This document shows positions 7,975 to 18,614 of a stretch of DNA of 49,708 nucleotides, one piece after another (position 1 is the stretch's first letter; every line of letters starts with the position of its first letter). Source of the stretch: Saprospiraceae bacterium. Its GTDB lineage: Bacteria; Bacteroidota; Bacteroidia; Chitinophagales; Saprospiraceae. Both the position numbers and the translations under genes were made by a program. Location of the stretch: positions 1-49,708 of the forward strand of contig JANWXM010000026.1 of NCBI GenBank assembly GCA_025055285.1, read 5' to 3'. Under the pieces are notes generated by a model. It saw nothing but the letters and a program-made list of their open reading frames with translations, was not told the origin of the DNA and ran no database searches.

Positions 7975-10656
7975 ATGAGAAAGAAGCTTACACTTTCCTT
8001 TGGGCTATTCCTTGGCCTGATCCTTTGGGCAGAAGCACAGCCTCAACGAGTGCCAGGTCAAGCACTTTTTCAGGTGCGCGCCACTCATGCTCTTTCGGCT
8101 CTTAAGGAGCGTTGGCAAAATGAGCCATGGGGGAAGCGAGCAAGCTGCTTTCCTGTGGCCGTGGGGATGAATATTTGGCTCTTGGCTGCCGATCCTTCCA
8201 CGTGTCGGGAAGAGGAAATGATTAGATGGCTAAATGCTCAACCCGAGGTAAGCATGGCGCAGTACAATCACCTCTTGGAACACCGAGGCAACCTTAGGCC
8301 AGAGCTTCCAAACGACCCCCTCTATAGTAATCAATGGCATCACCGCAATCCTGACCCAGGCGGAATATACGGAAGAGCAGATCTAGCCTCCGAACAAGCA
8401 TGGGATATTACTACCGGAGGCATAAGCCCATACGGCGACACTCTTGTTATTGCAATTGTAGATAGCGGCATAGATGCTCAACATGAAGATTTGACCTCTA
8501 ACTTGTGGTACAACTGGAGTGAAATTCCTAACAATAAGATAGACGATGACCAAAACGGGTATGTGGATGACTTTCAAGGCTGGAATACTAGAGCCCAAAA
8601 CGATCAAATCAACGGCTTTTCTACAATTCACGGAACGCCAATAGCAGCTCTAGCGGGTGCTCGCGGAAACAACGGCAAAGGTATCACTGGCGTCAACTGG
8701 CAAATTAAGCTTCTCTTTGTAGTTGGCAACGACACAGAAGCCACCATTCTAGCTTCTTTCGATTACGTTTTGCGCGCCAGGCGCCGCTACAATGCTACAA
8801 ATGGACAACAGGGGGCTTTCGTCGTAGCCGTTAACTGCTCTTGGGGCATCAATGGAGGTAAGCCCTCAGATGCACCACTTTGGTGTGCTGCCTTTGACTC
8901 CTTGGGTGCTGTAGGAATTTTAAGCGTGGGGGCTACAGCCAATGCTCCAGTAAATGTAGATATCTTCGGTGATCTCCCTACTACCTGTCCAAGCGATTTT
9001 CTCATTACAGTAACCAGCTTGACCGCTCAGAACCAAAAAGCCTCCAATGCTGCTTGGGGTGCCACCTCCATAGACCTAGGGGCCTACGGCGAAAGCGTGT
9101 TCACTGCCCGCCCAGGCAATCAGTATGGCTTTGCTTCAGGTACCTCCTTTGCTGCCCCGCTAGTAACTGGTGCCGTAGCCCTTCTGTACGCTGCTCCTTG
9201 CAACAACCTTATCGCCATGGCTAAAGCCAATCCGGCTGCTGCTGCTCTATGGGCCAAAAACCTCTTACTTCGTAGCACTGTTCCGTTGCCCGCCCTGCAA
9301 GGCATCACCCTCACTGGCGGAAGGTTGCACTTGCACAGTCTTCTCAAAACGTATGAAGACCGATGCTCCAATTGCATACCGCCTTTTGGCATCGTTGCCT
9401 CGCCTTTGTCTAAAGACACTCTCCAACTCTCCTGGAGTCTTGTCAGCGATACATTAGTTGCAGACGTTCGTTGGCGCGAAAAGGGAACAGCAGTGTGGAA
9501 CGTCGCTTCCGCGGTCAAGAGTCCCTTCTTAATTAGTGGGCTCAAGTCATGTACGAATTACGAAATTTCTCTGCGAACTCGGTGCAGGGTGGATGAATTT
9601 AGCCCCTGGGTAGATTCGCTGTCTGCAACTACCGCAGGCTGCTGCACATCGCCTTATGCTATAAAATTAGACACGCTTACCACTACGCGGGCTGTCTTAT
9701 CTTGGAGCGGACCTGAAACTGCCATAGGGTACATGGTTGAGCTGTTTCAACCTCAGGGCCCTACTCTTACCTTCGTTGTTTCAGAGCCTCGGCTGTCTTT
9801 GAGCCATTTAATTGGCTGTACTTCATACAGCCTCGCCCTAACAGCGATGTGCGCACCTACCACTTCATCGCTTAGTACGTCATTTTCCTTCTCTACTCCT
9901 GGATGCGGAGCATGCTTAGACCAAAGTTATTGTTCAGCAAGCGCTACATATGCCGATCATGAATGGATTGCCAGCGTTCAAATAGGCTCGTGGATGCACC
10001 ATCCTACTCCGGGAAAGGGATATCAAAACTATACCGCTAACCTAGACAATCTGCCTGTACTCCTGCGCGGCGTCCCGACGACTGTATCCCTAAGACCCGG
10101 CTATGCTGGTCAACCTCATCGCCAACATTTTCGCATGTATATCGACTACAACGGCGACGGCGACTTTTTTGACGCTGCCGAACTCGCCTTCGATCCTAGC
10201 TTCGCTGTAACAGATGCCGTTGAGGGTCTTATAGTTGTCCCTCCCACAGTGCTAAAGGGCTTGGCTCGCATGCGCATTTTAATGAAATACCGCGGAGTAG
10301 CCGGCTCTCCACCTACGCCGTGTGAACAATTCGAATTTGGCCAAGTAGCCGATTATTGTGTCCGCATCGATGAAGTTATTAGCACCCACCAGGTTGCGGA
10401 TACTCTGCCTTTTCGTATTTATCCCAACCCTGCCCATCATTGGCTCTCTCTCGAATGGAGAGGAGACGAGCTGGAAAATCTTTGCCTCCGTTTCTATACG
10501 CCTACAGGTCAATTAACGCGCGAAGAGCGCCTAACTCTTGCTCCTACAGAAACGGCATACCTTGACCTTAGCGGCCTTCTGACAGGGTTCTGCTTTGTAG
10601 AAATTGCCTCTCGAAAGCACTTATTCTGGGTGAAAATTTTGATTCAGCGCTCGTGA
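7975..10656 (+). CDS. secreted subtilisin-like (S8) protease with T9SS sorting domain
   Basis: About 893 residues: a signal peptide ending near WAEAQ, then an S8 serine protease domain with the full triad, D163 in IVDSGID, H219 in HGTPIAAL and S391 in GTSFAAP. Two fibronectin type III-like repeats follow (about 455-635, with cysteine pairs). Next comes a GEVED-type domain (about 640-800, MYIDYNGDGDFFD), and finally a type A T9SS sorting domain over the last 80 residues (FRIYPNPA at its start). It is predicted to be exported through the inner membrane and then by T9SS to the cell surface or medium, where it degrades protein. The start could also be 7966; both precede the same signal peptide. 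It is convergent with murB. Confidence 0.92.
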   Translation: MRKKLTLSFGLFLGLILWAEAQPQRVPGQALFQVRATHALSALKERWQNEPWGKRASCFPVAVGMNIWLLAADPSTCREEEMIRWLNAQPEVSMAQYNHLLEHRGNLRPELPNDPLYSNQWHHRNPDPGGIYGRADLASEQAWDITTGGISPYGDTLVIAIVDSGIDAQHEDLTSNLWYNWSEIPNNKIDDDQNGYVDDFQGWNTRAQNDQINGFSTIHGTPIAALAGARGNNGKGITGVNWQIKLLFVVGNDTEATILASFDYVLRARRRYNATNGQQGAFVVAVNCSWGINGGKPSDAPLWCAAFDSLGAVGILSVGATANAPVNVDIFGDLPTTCPSDFLITVTSLTAQNQKASNAAWGATSIDLGAYGESVFTARPGNQYGFASGTSFAAPLVTGAVALLYAAPCNNLIAMAKANPAAAALWAKNLLLRSTVPLPALQGITLTGGRLHLHSLLKTYEDRCSNCIPPFGIVASPLSKDTLQLSWSLVSDTLVADVRWREKGTAVWNVASAVKSPFLISGLKSCTNYEISLRTRCRVDEFSPWVDSLSATTAGCCTSPYAIKLDTLTTTRAVLSWSGPETAIGYMVELFQPQGPTLTFVVSEPRLSLSHLIGCTSYSLALTAMCAPTTSSLSTSFSFSTPGCGACLDQSYCSASATYADHEWIASVQIGSWMHHPTPGKGYQNYTANLDNLPVLLRGVPTTVSLRPGYAGQPHRQHFRMYIDYNGDGDFFDAAELAFDPSFAVTDAVEGLIVVPPTVLKGLARMRILMKYRGVAGSPPTPCEQFEFGQVADYCVRIDEVISTHQVADTLPFRIYPNPAHHWLSLEWRGDELENLCLRFYTPTGQLTREERLTLAPTETAYLDLSGLLTGFCFVEIASRKHLFWVKILIQRS

Positions 10657-10765
10657 CACAAAGAGGCAACTTGGCGCGCCTTCGATGATTTGCAGCAGGA
10701 AGGCGACCGTAATGCCACCAAGGAAAACTCTTGCGAAGTAATTAGCTCATGAGAGACGACCGTTT

Positions 10766-11770
10766 TTACAGCACATTTACCTCCGGTTCAAGGCTGATTC
10801 CGAACTTTTTTCTTACTGAATCGGCAATAGCCTGTGCCAGAGCATAGATCTCTTGCCCAGTGGCTCCACCGTAATTCACAAGCACTAAGGCTTGCTTTTC
10901 ATAACAGCCCACATTGCCTACCCGACGACCCTTCCAACCGCATTGTTCGATGAGCCACGCAGCAGGTATTTTAACTAGCCCATTTGAAAGCACATAATGA
11001 GGAGTATCGGGATAATGCCGCCGAAGGTTTTCCCATTCGGACAGACTAATCTGAGGATTTTTGAAAAAACTGCCGCAATTACCTAAGAGGAGAGGGTCAG
11101 GCAGCTTTGAGCGCCGAATGCGGACAACTGCTTCACTGACGTCCGCTGGCGCTGGACGAGCCACGCCCATCTCGGCCAAAATACGCGCCACGTCACCGTA
11201 GGCAGTATTTATCCGATGCTTATCGGTACTTAGAGAGAGGGTGACGGAAAGAATGCACCAACGGCCCCTTTCCTGTTGCTTAAAGATGCTGTCGCGATAG
11301 CCGAAATGGCATTCTTGGCGATCAAAGCGTCGCACCCGACCAGTTTCTAGTTCCAGGGCTTCAAGAGAAATGAACACGTCTTTTAGCTCGATGCCGTAAG
11401 CGCCAATGTTTTGAACAGGTGCAGCACCTACTGTACCTGGAATAAGGCTTAAGTTCTCAATGCCGCCTAAGCCATGTTGAACAGCCCACATTACAAGAGC
11501 ATGCCACTGCTCGCCTCCGCCAGCACGCACCCAAAGCCTACGGGTGAAGCGCCGCACGATTTCAATGCCACTAATACGGTTGCGCAGTACTGTACCTGGC
11601 CAATCTCGGGTGAAAAGTATGTTGCTCCCTTCGCCCAAGATGAGCACAGGGGGTATGGCCTGTTCCAAGACAGCGCGCAATTCTGCCACTGAAGAAAACT
11701 CTGCAAAGTAGGCTGCATGAGCGTCAATACCAAAAGTATTGTAGGGCTTGAGCGAAACGTTTTGTCTCAT
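10766..11770 (-). CDS. murB: UDP-N-acetylenolpyruvoylglucosamine reductase
   Basis: 334-residue MurB, the FAD- and NADPH-dependent enzyme that reduces UDP-GlcNAc-enolpyruvate to UDP-MurNAc in peptidoglycan synthesis. The FAD-binding segments GEGSN (46-50) and LIPGTVGAAPVQNIGAYG (109-126) are intact. The catalytic set is visible: R159 in FGYRDS, the proton donor S234 in NCGSFFKNP, and the terminal glutamate in LEPEVNVL. The ATG overlaps the stop of the preceding exported coiled-coil gene (ATGA, 11767-11770), so the two are translationally coupled. Standing away from the usual mur/dcw cluster is common for murB. Confidence 0.96.
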   Translation of the reverse strand: MRQNVSLKPYNTFGIDAHAAYFAEFSSVAELRAVLEQAIPPVLILGEGSNILFTRDWPGTVLRNRISGIEIVRRFTRRLWVRAGGGEQWHALVMWAVQHGLGGIENLSLIPGTVGAAPVQNIGAYGIELKDVFISLEALELETGRVRRFDRQECHFGYRDSIFKQQERGRWCILSVTLSLSTDKHRINTAYGDVARILAEMGVARPAPADVSEAVVRIRRSKLPDPLLLGNCGSFFKNPQISLSEWENLRRHYPDTPHYVLSNGLVKIPAAWLIEQCGWKGRRVGNVGCYEKQALVLVNYGGATGQEIYALAQAIADSVRKKFGISLEPEVNVL

Positions 11771-12939
11771 CTCTTTAGCAAGCAGCCAATTTGGCGTGCA
11801 ATCAAGTCCACTTGGTGAATTTCGTAGTCCTCGTATCCTGTAGCCCAGGCAATGCGTACTTTGTCGAGCAAAGACTTTTGCATCTTCTTTATTGCAGGAG
11901 GGTCTAGGACATATTGCCCCACAAAGACGTGAGTGATCCTGTCATCGCCTACTCGGCCTTCATCGGAGCGCAAGTTGGCCAGCGTAAGTGTTTCGCCGTC
12001 CAAAAACTTCCAAATCGCTACACTATTTTTAGGTAAGCTGCCAAAAGTGCGCTTGGCATTCGCATCGTGGATGGTAAAGACCAGATTGAGCAGATAAATT
12101 TTGCCGTTTTGGCTAACGGAGGCGTGGCAGATGATGTGCTCTTGTCCTTGCAAGTACGGTCGAAGAGAAGGCATAGTATAGCGAAATAGTTCCTCTCGCT
12201 GTACTTCGCGGCGGAGTTCTCCTGAGAATTCATCTCGCATATCCGTTGTCAGCGTGCAGCCTCTCGCCGGAGGGAAGAGCATGACATCCATTGTCGGGTC
12301 GTATTTTTTGAAGGTAAGGCGATTGCGCAGGGCAGATGGAGGAGGCGCACTTGGCGAAACTTGCGGTACAACTTTGGCGGCGTTTAGCGCCGTGTCGAAA
12401 GATGGTGCAAGAGGAGAATCTACCCGCATGCCGACATTTTCCAAGACTTCTGCAATGGGTCGTTCGGGCAAGTTTGGTATTAAATCTCGCGTCCGCTTGT
12501 ACGCTTTAGGTAAGTTTTTTCTCAGAGCGCGCACCGATTGCTTGACCGTTTTTTCTAAGGATGCCAAGGTTCGCTCTGCCCTCTGCAGGTCTTGAAGCGC
12601 TGTTTTTTCAGCATTTTGGGCGTTTAAAAAGGCTTTTCCGAGCAATCCAATCTCCTCCGATTTTGCGCTAGAATCGGTCAGGGCGGCAGCCAATTGTTCA
12701 GAAAGTCTTTCGCGTTCGGCAGTTGCCTGTTGGGCTTTTTGGCGAAGCACATCTCGGATGTCGATTGTTTGAGCGAGTAGGCGCTGAGCGAAGAGGACTA
12801 CTGCGTCGTCCGTTAGTGTGTCTAAGGGAGGCAGAGGCTCGAGTTTAGGAAATTCGGCAGTCTGTCCGGATGCCAGTGCTGTAGTCAGGGCGAAGATCAC
12901 TGCAAGCACACTGGATGAAACGTCGCATTTGCAAAACAT
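11767..12939 (-). CDS. exported coiled-coil protein of unknown function
   Basis: 390 residues with a signal peptide ending near ALASGQ. A charged, heptad-like coiled-coil region follows (about 60-150, rich in A, Q, E and L, with repeats such as ERERLSEQLAAAL). Then come a proline-rich linker (about 190-205) and a folded C-terminal part (about 210-390) containing RGCTLTTDMRDEF and a strand-rich segment. I do not recognise the family. Its stop codon overlaps the murB start and DinB lies 20 nt upstream, so all three are probably one transcript. A role at the cell wall is suggested only by this linkage. Confidence 0.75.
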   Translation of the reverse strand: MFCKCDVSSSVLAVIFALTTALASGQTAEFPKLEPLPPLDTLTDDAVVLFAQRLLAQTIDIRDVLRQKAQQATAERERLSEQLAAALTDSSAKSEEIGLLGKAFLNAQNAEKTALQDLQRAERTLASLEKTVKQSVRALRKNLPKAYKRTRDLIPNLPERPIAEVLENVGMRVDSPLAPSFDTALNAAKVVPQVSPSAPPPSALRNRLTFKKYDPTMDVMLFPPARGCTLTTDMRDEFSGELRREVQREELFRYTMPSLRPYLQGQEHIICHASVSQNGKIYLLNLVFTIHDANAKRTFGSLPKNSVAIWKFLDGETLTLANLRSDEGRVGDDRITHVFVGQYVLDPPAIKKMQKSLLDKVRIAWATGYEDYEIHQVDLIARQIGCLLKR

Positions 12940-12959
12940 AATGCTGAGTTAGATACCCC

Positions 12960-13463
12960 TCAGAGGCTACTTAGGCGAATGTAGCGAATGTAGTCTGTTT
13001 GTGGCGGGTCAGTAAAACCCAAAGCCCGCCCCATGGTAACTATTTGACCGCGGTGATAAGTAGAGTGTTGCACGCAGTGGAGAAGCATTTGGTAACGAGG
13101 GCGAGAGTCTTCTTGGCCACTAAACAGGCGAAAAGTGCAAATGTGTTCAAAAAATTCAGGTGGTTGGCCTGCAACGTATTCGGCCAACGCATTGGACGTC
13201 TCCAAAAGGCCGTTGAAGACATCTTCTACAGAGCCATTAAATACAGTAGGCAGGAAAGGCTCAGTGAGCTGTTGTCGCAAGCGCTCTAACCAAATCTTTT
13301 CAGCTCCCCATATATGCAAGAGCGTATCGCGTAGAGTCGGGAAGCTAGAAACAACAGGTGTTGTCATTGCTGTCTCAGGTTTAGACCGCAGCCACTTTAC
13401 AAAGACCTCATTGGCCCACGAGTTGTAGGCAGTGTAATCCTTCAATAGACCCTCGAGAGTCAT
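12960..13463 (-). CDS. DinB-like four-helix-bundle metalloprotein
   Basis: 167 residues from the ATG at 13463. The longer frame from 13520 is rejected because a -7 box lies at 13518-13525. The protein has the DinB/YfiT four-helix pattern, and the three metal-binding histidines are in place: H50 (TLLHIWGAEKIW), H133 and H137 (VQHSTYHRGQI). Members bind zinc or nickel, and many are thiol-dependent S-transferases or have no known role; despite the name this is not DNA polymerase IV. It leads the DinB / exported protein / murB unit and is divergent from the prolyl oligopeptidase gene. Confidence 0.87.
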   Translation of the reverse strand: MTLEGLLKDYTAYNSWANEVFVKWLRSKPETAMTTPVVSSFPTLRDTLLHIWGAEKIWLERLRQQLTEPFLPTVFNGSVEDVFNGLLETSNALAEYVAGQPPEFFEHICTFRLFSGQEDSRPRYQMLLHCVQHSTYHRGQIVTMGRALGFTDPPQTDYIRYIRLSSL

Positions 13464-13517
13464 GCTTCTCGCAAATTTTACTTTTAGAAATCGCAGTTTA
13501 GCCCGTTCTTTGGGCCG

Positions 13518-13525
13518 CAAAGGTA
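13518..13525 (-). promoter_or_regulatory. -7 box of the DinB-murB unit
   Basis: TACCTTTG on the minus strand, 54 nt before the DinB start, inside the 83-bp divergent gap with the prolyl oligopeptidase gene. Confidence 0.5.
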
Positions 13526-13546
13526 CCAGTTAATGCTTGTTCCATT

Positions 13547-15706
13547 ATGTCGAGAAGTTTCTTTGAAAGTAATTTCTTCCTTGCATTAGTGTGCGTTTTT
13601 GTGGCCTGCAACTCAGAGCCAAAGCCGAAGAGCACCTATGACTTTAAACCTATCCCTGTAGCTTATCCCAAGACGCGCTTTGATCTTACTGTACGCGATA
13701 CTTATTTTGGCAAGATTGTAGAAGATCCTTATCGATGGCTAGAGGACGACCAGAGTGAGGAAACAAAGGCATGGGTAAAACAGCAGAATGCCGTAACTTT
13801 TGATTATTTAAATCGGATACCTTTCCGAGGAAAAATAAAAAAACGGCTAGAGGAGATCTGGAATTTTGAGAAATACAGCACTCCGTTTAAGAAAGCGAAT
13901 CATTACTACTTCTTTAAAAATGATGGTCTCCAAAATCAGAGCGTGCTGTATCGCCAAGCCTCGCTTGACGGTAAACCAGAAGTTGTTCTCGACCCTAACA
14001 CTTTCAGCCCGGATGGAACCACGTCGTTACAAGAGATAGGTTTTTCGCGCGATGGACGCTACCTAGCTTACGCTATTTCAGAGGGCGGCTCCGATTGGCG
14101 CACTATTTTGGTAAAAGACTTACAGACAGGTCAAATACTTCCCGACCGAATCAAATGGGCAAAATTTACAAGGATTGGGTGGGCTGGAAATGGCTTCTAC
14201 TACACGCGCTATCCTGAACCCAAAGAAGGCGACGAGCTGAAGGGCACCAACCAATATAGCGCCATCTACTACCACACATTGGGCCAACCGCAAAGCAACG
14301 ACCGTTTGATTCACCACGATCCTAAGTATCCCAATCGATATTTTAGCGCAGGCACTACTGAAGACGAACGTTTCCTCTTCATCGCGGGCGCAGAAAGTAC
14401 AAGTGGAAACACGCTGGCTTTTCTTGATCTAAGTAAACCAAAGGCGCAACTAACGCCTATTTACACTCGATTCGACTCCGATTTTAATGTCATAGAAAAT
14501 CTCGGCGACCAGCTGCTCATCTTGACCAATCACGCTGCACCCAAACAACGGCTAATCTTAGTCAATACAACTCGCCCACAGGAGGCCCACTGGAAGACAC
14601 TCATCCCAGAGGACAGCACTGATGTTTTACAAGACGCAATAGTATGTGGTAACAAATTAGTATGTGTTTACCTCCACAATGCCGCAAGCGCCTTGCGCGT
14701 GTTTGATTTACAAGGGCGCTTCTTGCGCGAAATATCTCTGCCTGAGTTGGGCACAATTGGGTCGGTAGAGGGCAAACCCAGCGACACCTTGGCGTTCTTT
14801 TCCTTCTCCTCTTTCTTGCGCCCACCCACTATTTACATGCTAAACACCAAAACATTGGAAACGCGCGTGTTCAAAGCGCCTAAAATGGCTTTCAATCCAG
14901 ATGCCTACATGACAGAGCAAGTTTGGTACACCAGCAAGGACGGCACGCGCGTGCCCATGTTTATTACGCGCAAAAAGAACATCGCTTTTGATGGCCAAAA
15001 TCCTACTCTGCTATTTGGATATGGCGGTTTCAACGTTTCTCTCACACCGAGTTTCTCTGCTTCTCGAGCAGTATTGTTGGAGAACAACGGCATTTACGTT
15101 GTCGCCAACATACGCGGCGGCGGTGAATTTGGTGAAAAATGGCACAAGGCTGGCACCAAGTGTCAAAAGCAAAATGTATTTGACGATTTTATTGCTGCTG
15201 CTGAATACCTTATCGAGAAGCAATATACTAGTCCGCCTCGCTTAGCGATTGAGGGTGGTTCGAACGGTGGTTTGCTCGTAGGTGCTTGCATGACGCAACG
15301 CCCTGAACTATTTGGCGTATGTTTTCCGCGAGTAGGCGTGCTCGACATGTTGCGCTACCATAAATTTACCATCGGCTACGCCTGGGCCGTAGACTACGGA
15401 CGTAGCGACAATCCCGAGGAGTTTCCCTGCCTCATTAAATATTCCCCTCTTCACAACGTACGCCCGACGGCCTATCCAGCCACGATGATCACCACTGCTG
15501 ACCACGACGACCGCGTTGTACCAGCACATTCGTTCAAATTTGCCGCTGCCTTGCAGGCCAACCAACAGGGCGATAAACCTATCCTCATCCGCATTGAAAC
15601 TAGCGCAGGGCACGGAGCAGGTAAACCTACCAGCAAACTACTAGAGGAAGCCGCCGACCTACTAGCCTTTATGTTTTATCAAATGAAAACTCCCGTGATT
15701 TATTAA
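13547..15706 (+). CDS. prolyl oligopeptidase (S9A), predicted lipoprotein
   Basis: 719 residues. The N-terminus is a lipoprotein signal with the lipobox FVAC near residue 21, so the enzyme is probably anchored in an envelope membrane rather than cytosolic. A seven-bladed beta-propeller (about 85-450) and a C-terminal alpha/beta-hydrolase domain follow. The catalytic residues are S572 (GGSNGG), the aspartate in DHDDRV (652-656) and H689 (AGHGAG). It cuts short peptides after proline. Together with the secreted proteases at 8-10.6 and 24.6-28.2 kb it suggests stepwise use of external protein. Convergent with uvrA. Confidence 0.95.
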   Translation: MSRSFFESNFFLALVCVFVACNSEPKPKSTYDFKPIPVAYPKTRFDLTVRDTYFGKIVEDPYRWLEDDQSEETKAWVKQQNAVTFDYLNRIPFRGKIKKRLEEIWNFEKYSTPFKKANHYYFFKNDGLQNQSVLYRQASLDGKPEVVLDPNTFSPDGTTSLQEIGFSRDGRYLAYAISEGGSDWRTILVKDLQTGQILPDRIKWAKFTRIGWAGNGFYYTRYPEPKEGDELKGTNQYSAIYYHTLGQPQSNDRLIHHDPKYPNRYFSAGTTEDERFLFIAGAESTSGNTLAFLDLSKPKAQLTPIYTRFDSDFNVIENLGDQLLILTNHAAPKQRLILVNTTRPQEAHWKTLIPEDSTDVLQDAIVCGNKLVCVYLHNAASALRVFDLQGRFLREISLPELGTIGSVEGKPSDTLAFFSFSSFLRPPTIYMLNTKTLETRVFKAPKMAFNPDAYMTEQVWYTSKDGTRVPMFITRKKNIAFDGQNPTLLFGYGGFNVSLTPSFSASRAVLLENNGIYVVANIRGGGEFGEKWHKAGTKCQKQNVFDDFIAAAEYLIEKQYTSPPRLAIEGGSNGGLLVGACMTQRPELFGVCFPRVGVLDMLRYHKFTIGYAWAVDYGRSDNPEEFPCLIKYSPLHNVRPTAYPATMITTADHDDRVVPAHSFKFAAALQANQQGDKPILIRIETSAGHGAGKPTSKLLEEAADLLAFMFYQMKTPVIY

Positions 15707-15755
15707 AAGAAATTGCAGGCCGTTTGCCCTCCTATTGTCGGGGAAATTTTCTCGC

Positions 15756-18614
15756 TTATGAACTGTGCAACTTTTGCCGCAAGAAGTTCGCAGTGTGGCT
15801 TTCTTTTACATGAATGAGCTCTTCAGGTGGCCCTTCAAAGAGAAGATAGCCGCCATTTTTACCTCCTTCAGGGCCCAGGTCGATTACCCAATCGGCACAC
15901 TTGATAACCTCTAAATTGTGCTCTACGACGAGAACGGTATGACCCTGATTGACAAGGGCGTCGAAGGCAGTGAGTAACTTTCGAATGTCGTGAAAATGCA
16001 AACCAGTAGTAGGCTCATCGAAGATGAAGAAAATGCTTCCGTTGGACTGTCCGTTTCCCAAAAGAAACGAAGCGAGTTTAACGCGCTGGGCTTCGCCTCC
16101 TGAGAGCGTACTGCTTGGTTGGCCAAGTTGTACATATCCTAGGCCCACGTCGCTTAGAGGCTTGAGGCGGTCAACGATGTCGCGATGGCCTTTGAAAAAT
16201 TCCAGCGCCTCGTCTACTGTCATGGTCAGTACGTCATAGATGTTTTTGCCGCGATATTCTACTTCTAAAATATCGGCCTGAAAGCGGCGTCCTCGGCATC
16301 CTTCGCATTCTAGATGAACATCGGCGAGAAATTGCATTTCTATTACCTGCTCTCCCTCGCCCTTGCAAACTTCACAGCGCCCACCTTCGACATTAAAACT
16401 GAAGTGACGCGGTTGATAGCCGCGGATTTTGCTCAGCGGCTGAGCAGCAAAGAGGTCGCGAATAGCGTCGTAAGCTTTCACATATGTAACGGGATTAGAG
16501 CGACTGCTTTTTCCGATAGGGCTCTGAGTAACCATCTCTACTCGTCGAATCTTCGAGACCGCTCCCTCTAAACCATCGTAGAACCCTGGAGGTATGGGAG
16601 TTGTTTCAGGCAGATGCTGCATCAGAGCAGGGTAGAGGATATCGCGCACTAGGGTGGTTTTCCCTGAGCCGCTCACACCGCTGACCACAACAAGGCAGCC
16701 TAACGGTATGCGAACATTTATTCGCTTGAGATTGTGTTGACGAGCACCCTTTATTATTAGGAAATCTTGTGGTAAGCGGCGTTGCTCAGGAATGGGTATT
16801 TGCATGCGACCACTTAGATATTGCGCCGTCAGGCTGTGAGGAGCGACCCGCTCCAAGTCAGCATACGGCCCGGCATAGACAACTTTCCCACCGTGAATGC
16901 CGGCCTCTGGACCCATGTCTATTAAAAAGTCTGCATTTCGAATAATCTCCTCTTCGTGCTCTACAACTACAACCGTATTCCCTAGGTCGCGCAAGCGCTT
17001 GAGCACCTGAACTAAGCGCGCTGTATCACGCGGATGCAGTCCTACGGAGGGCTCGTCAAGCAAATACATAGACTCCACTAAGTTACTTCCTAGCGCACGT
17101 GTGAGATGAATGCGTTGCGTCTCTCCTCCGCTGAGGGTGTTCGATACGCGGTCGAGCGAAAGGTAGCCCAATCCTAGGTCTATCATAGTGCGAAGGCGAT
17201 TTTGTATTTCCCAAAGCAGACGCCGGGCTACCCGTTCTTCATAAGAACTCCAGGGGGCAGATTCAAAGAAGGCTGCTACTTCCTCGATAGGCATGGCGGC
17301 TAACTCTGCAATGTTCTTTCCCTTTATACGAACGCAAAGAGCCTCCCACCGCAAACGCTGGCCTTCACACGTCGGACAAACCGTGCGCCCTCGGTAGCGC
17401 GCTAACATAATGCGGTTTTGAATTTTGTAGGTCTTGCTTTCTAGTTCCTCAAAGAAACCGCGGATACCCGGAAACACCTCGTTTCCATTCCATAGAAGTT
17501 TTTGTTGCTCTTTGGAGAGCGCTTCATAAGGTTTGTGTACCGGAAAATCAAAGGTATGAGCGATGCGCAGAAACTCAGTAAGCCATTCTCCAAACCTTTC
17601 GCCTCTCCAAGGCGCTATGGCTCCTTCGTAAACCGATTTGCTCTTGTCAGGAATGACCTTATCAGGATCAATTCCAAGCACTCGCCCATAGCCTTCACAA
17701 GTTGGGCAAGCACCGTAGGGATTGTTGTAGTTGAACAATTGAGGAGTAATTTCTGGAAATATTATTCCATCTGCTTCTAGGCGCGTACTAAAGGTTTGTA
17801 CCTGCGGAGCAGCTTCCTCACGAGGATAAGTAACTACAAAGCACTTCCCTTCGCCTTCTGACAATGCAGTGTATACAGAATCGGCGAAACGCATCCACAT
17901 CTCGTCATTTTCTTCGTCCGGATTTCGCACAAACCGGTCTATCAATAGATGGGTATTGCTCAAAGTTTGGAGTGGAACCTCTAGCAAATCTTCTATGCGT
18001 TCTACACGCTCATTTCGATATACCCGAGTATAGCCCTTTTGCAACAAGGCAAATAACACTTCTCTCGGCGCGCGGCCGTGTGTAGACACAGGAGATAACA
18101 GCAAGCCACGAGAGCCAGCGGGCAGATGCTTTACAAAATCTACCACGTCGCTTACTTCGTGCTTCTGAACCAGCTGACTGCTTTTGGGCGAGTAGTATCG
18201 GCCGATACGGGCAAACAACAAACGCAGAAAGTCGTATAATTCCGTCATGCTACCTACTGTTGAGCGAGCGTTACCTGAGGTTACACGTTGCTCGATTGCT
18301 ATAGCAGGACAAATTCCACGAATATAGTCCACATCGGGTTTCTTCATGCGCCCTAAGAACTGCCGTGCATAACTAGACAAACTCTCCACATAGCGCCGTT
18401 GTCCTTCAGCGTACAAGGTGTCCATGGTTATGCTAGACTTCCCAGAACCAGACACGCCTGTGACAACGACTAGCTTTTTCTTGGGAATTTCCAGGTCGAT
18501 GTTTTTTAAGTTGTTGACTCGAGCACCTTTGATAGTAATACGGCGCGGGTCTACCAGGTCGAGCGTCAATTCCTCTGACGTAGTTTGAGCTGGAAGCAAT
18601 TCGTTGTTATTCAT
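15756..18614 (-). CDS. uvrA: excinuclease ABC subunit A
   Basis: 952 residues, the normal UvrA length. UvrA scans DNA for bulky lesions and loads UvrB in nucleotide excision repair. Two ABC ATPase modules are present, each with a Walker A (GVSGSGKSS near 54 and GVSGSGKTT in the second half) and a signature ([10 protein letters not shown] and [10 protein letters not shown]). Zinc-binding cysteines are seen in [16 protein letters not shown] and the CEVCKGEGE...CEGCRGRR insert. It is intact, with no frameshift. No uvrB or uvrC is in the window. recA lies 644 bp upstream on the same strand. No LexA-like operator was recognised. Confidence 0.97.
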   Translation of the reverse strand: MNNNELLPAQTTSEELTLDLVDPRRITIKGARVNNLKNIDLEIPKKKLVVVTGVSGSGKSSITMDTLYAEGQRRYVESLSSYARQFLGRMKKPDVDYIRGICPAIAIEQRVTSGNARSTVGSMTELYDFLRLLFARIGRYYSPKSSQLVQKHEVSDVVDFVKHLPAGSRGLLLSPVSTHGRAPREVLFALLQKGYTRVYRNERVERIEDLLEVPLQTLSNTHLLIDRFVRNPDEENDEMWMRFADSVYTALSEGEGKCFVVTYPREEAAPQVQTFSTRLEADGIIFPEITPQLFNYNNPYGACPTCEGYGRVLGIDPDKVIPDKSKSVYEGAIAPWRGERFGEWLTEFLRIAHTFDFPVHKPYEALSKEQQKLLWNGNEVFPGIRGFFEELESKTYKIQNRIMLARYRGRTVCPTCEGQRLRWEALCVRIKGKNIAELAAMPIEEVAAFFESAPWSSYEERVARRLLWEIQNRLRTMIDLGLGYLSLDRVSNTLSGGETQRIHLTRALGSNLVESMYLLDEPSVGLHPRDTARLVQVLKRLRDLGNTVVVVEHEEEIIRNADFLIDMGPEAGIHGGKVVYAGPYADLERVAPHSLTAQYLSGRMQIPIPEQRRLPQDFLIIKGARQHNLKRINVRIPLGCLVVVSGVSGSGKTTLVRDILYPALMQHLPETTPIPPGFYDGLEGAVSKIRRVEMVTQSPIGKSSRSNPVTYVKAYDAIRDLFAAQPLSKIRGYQPRHFSFNVEGGRCEVCKGEGEQVIEMQFLADVHLECEGCRGRRFQADILEVEYRGKNIYDVLTMTVDEALEFFKGHRDIVDRLKPLSDVGLGYVQLGQPSSTLSGGEAQRVKLASFLLGNGQSNGSIFFIFDEPTTGLHFHDIRKLLTAFDALVNQGHTVLVVEHNLEVIKCADWVIDLGPEGGKNGGYLLFEGPPEELIHVKESHTANFLRQKLHSS

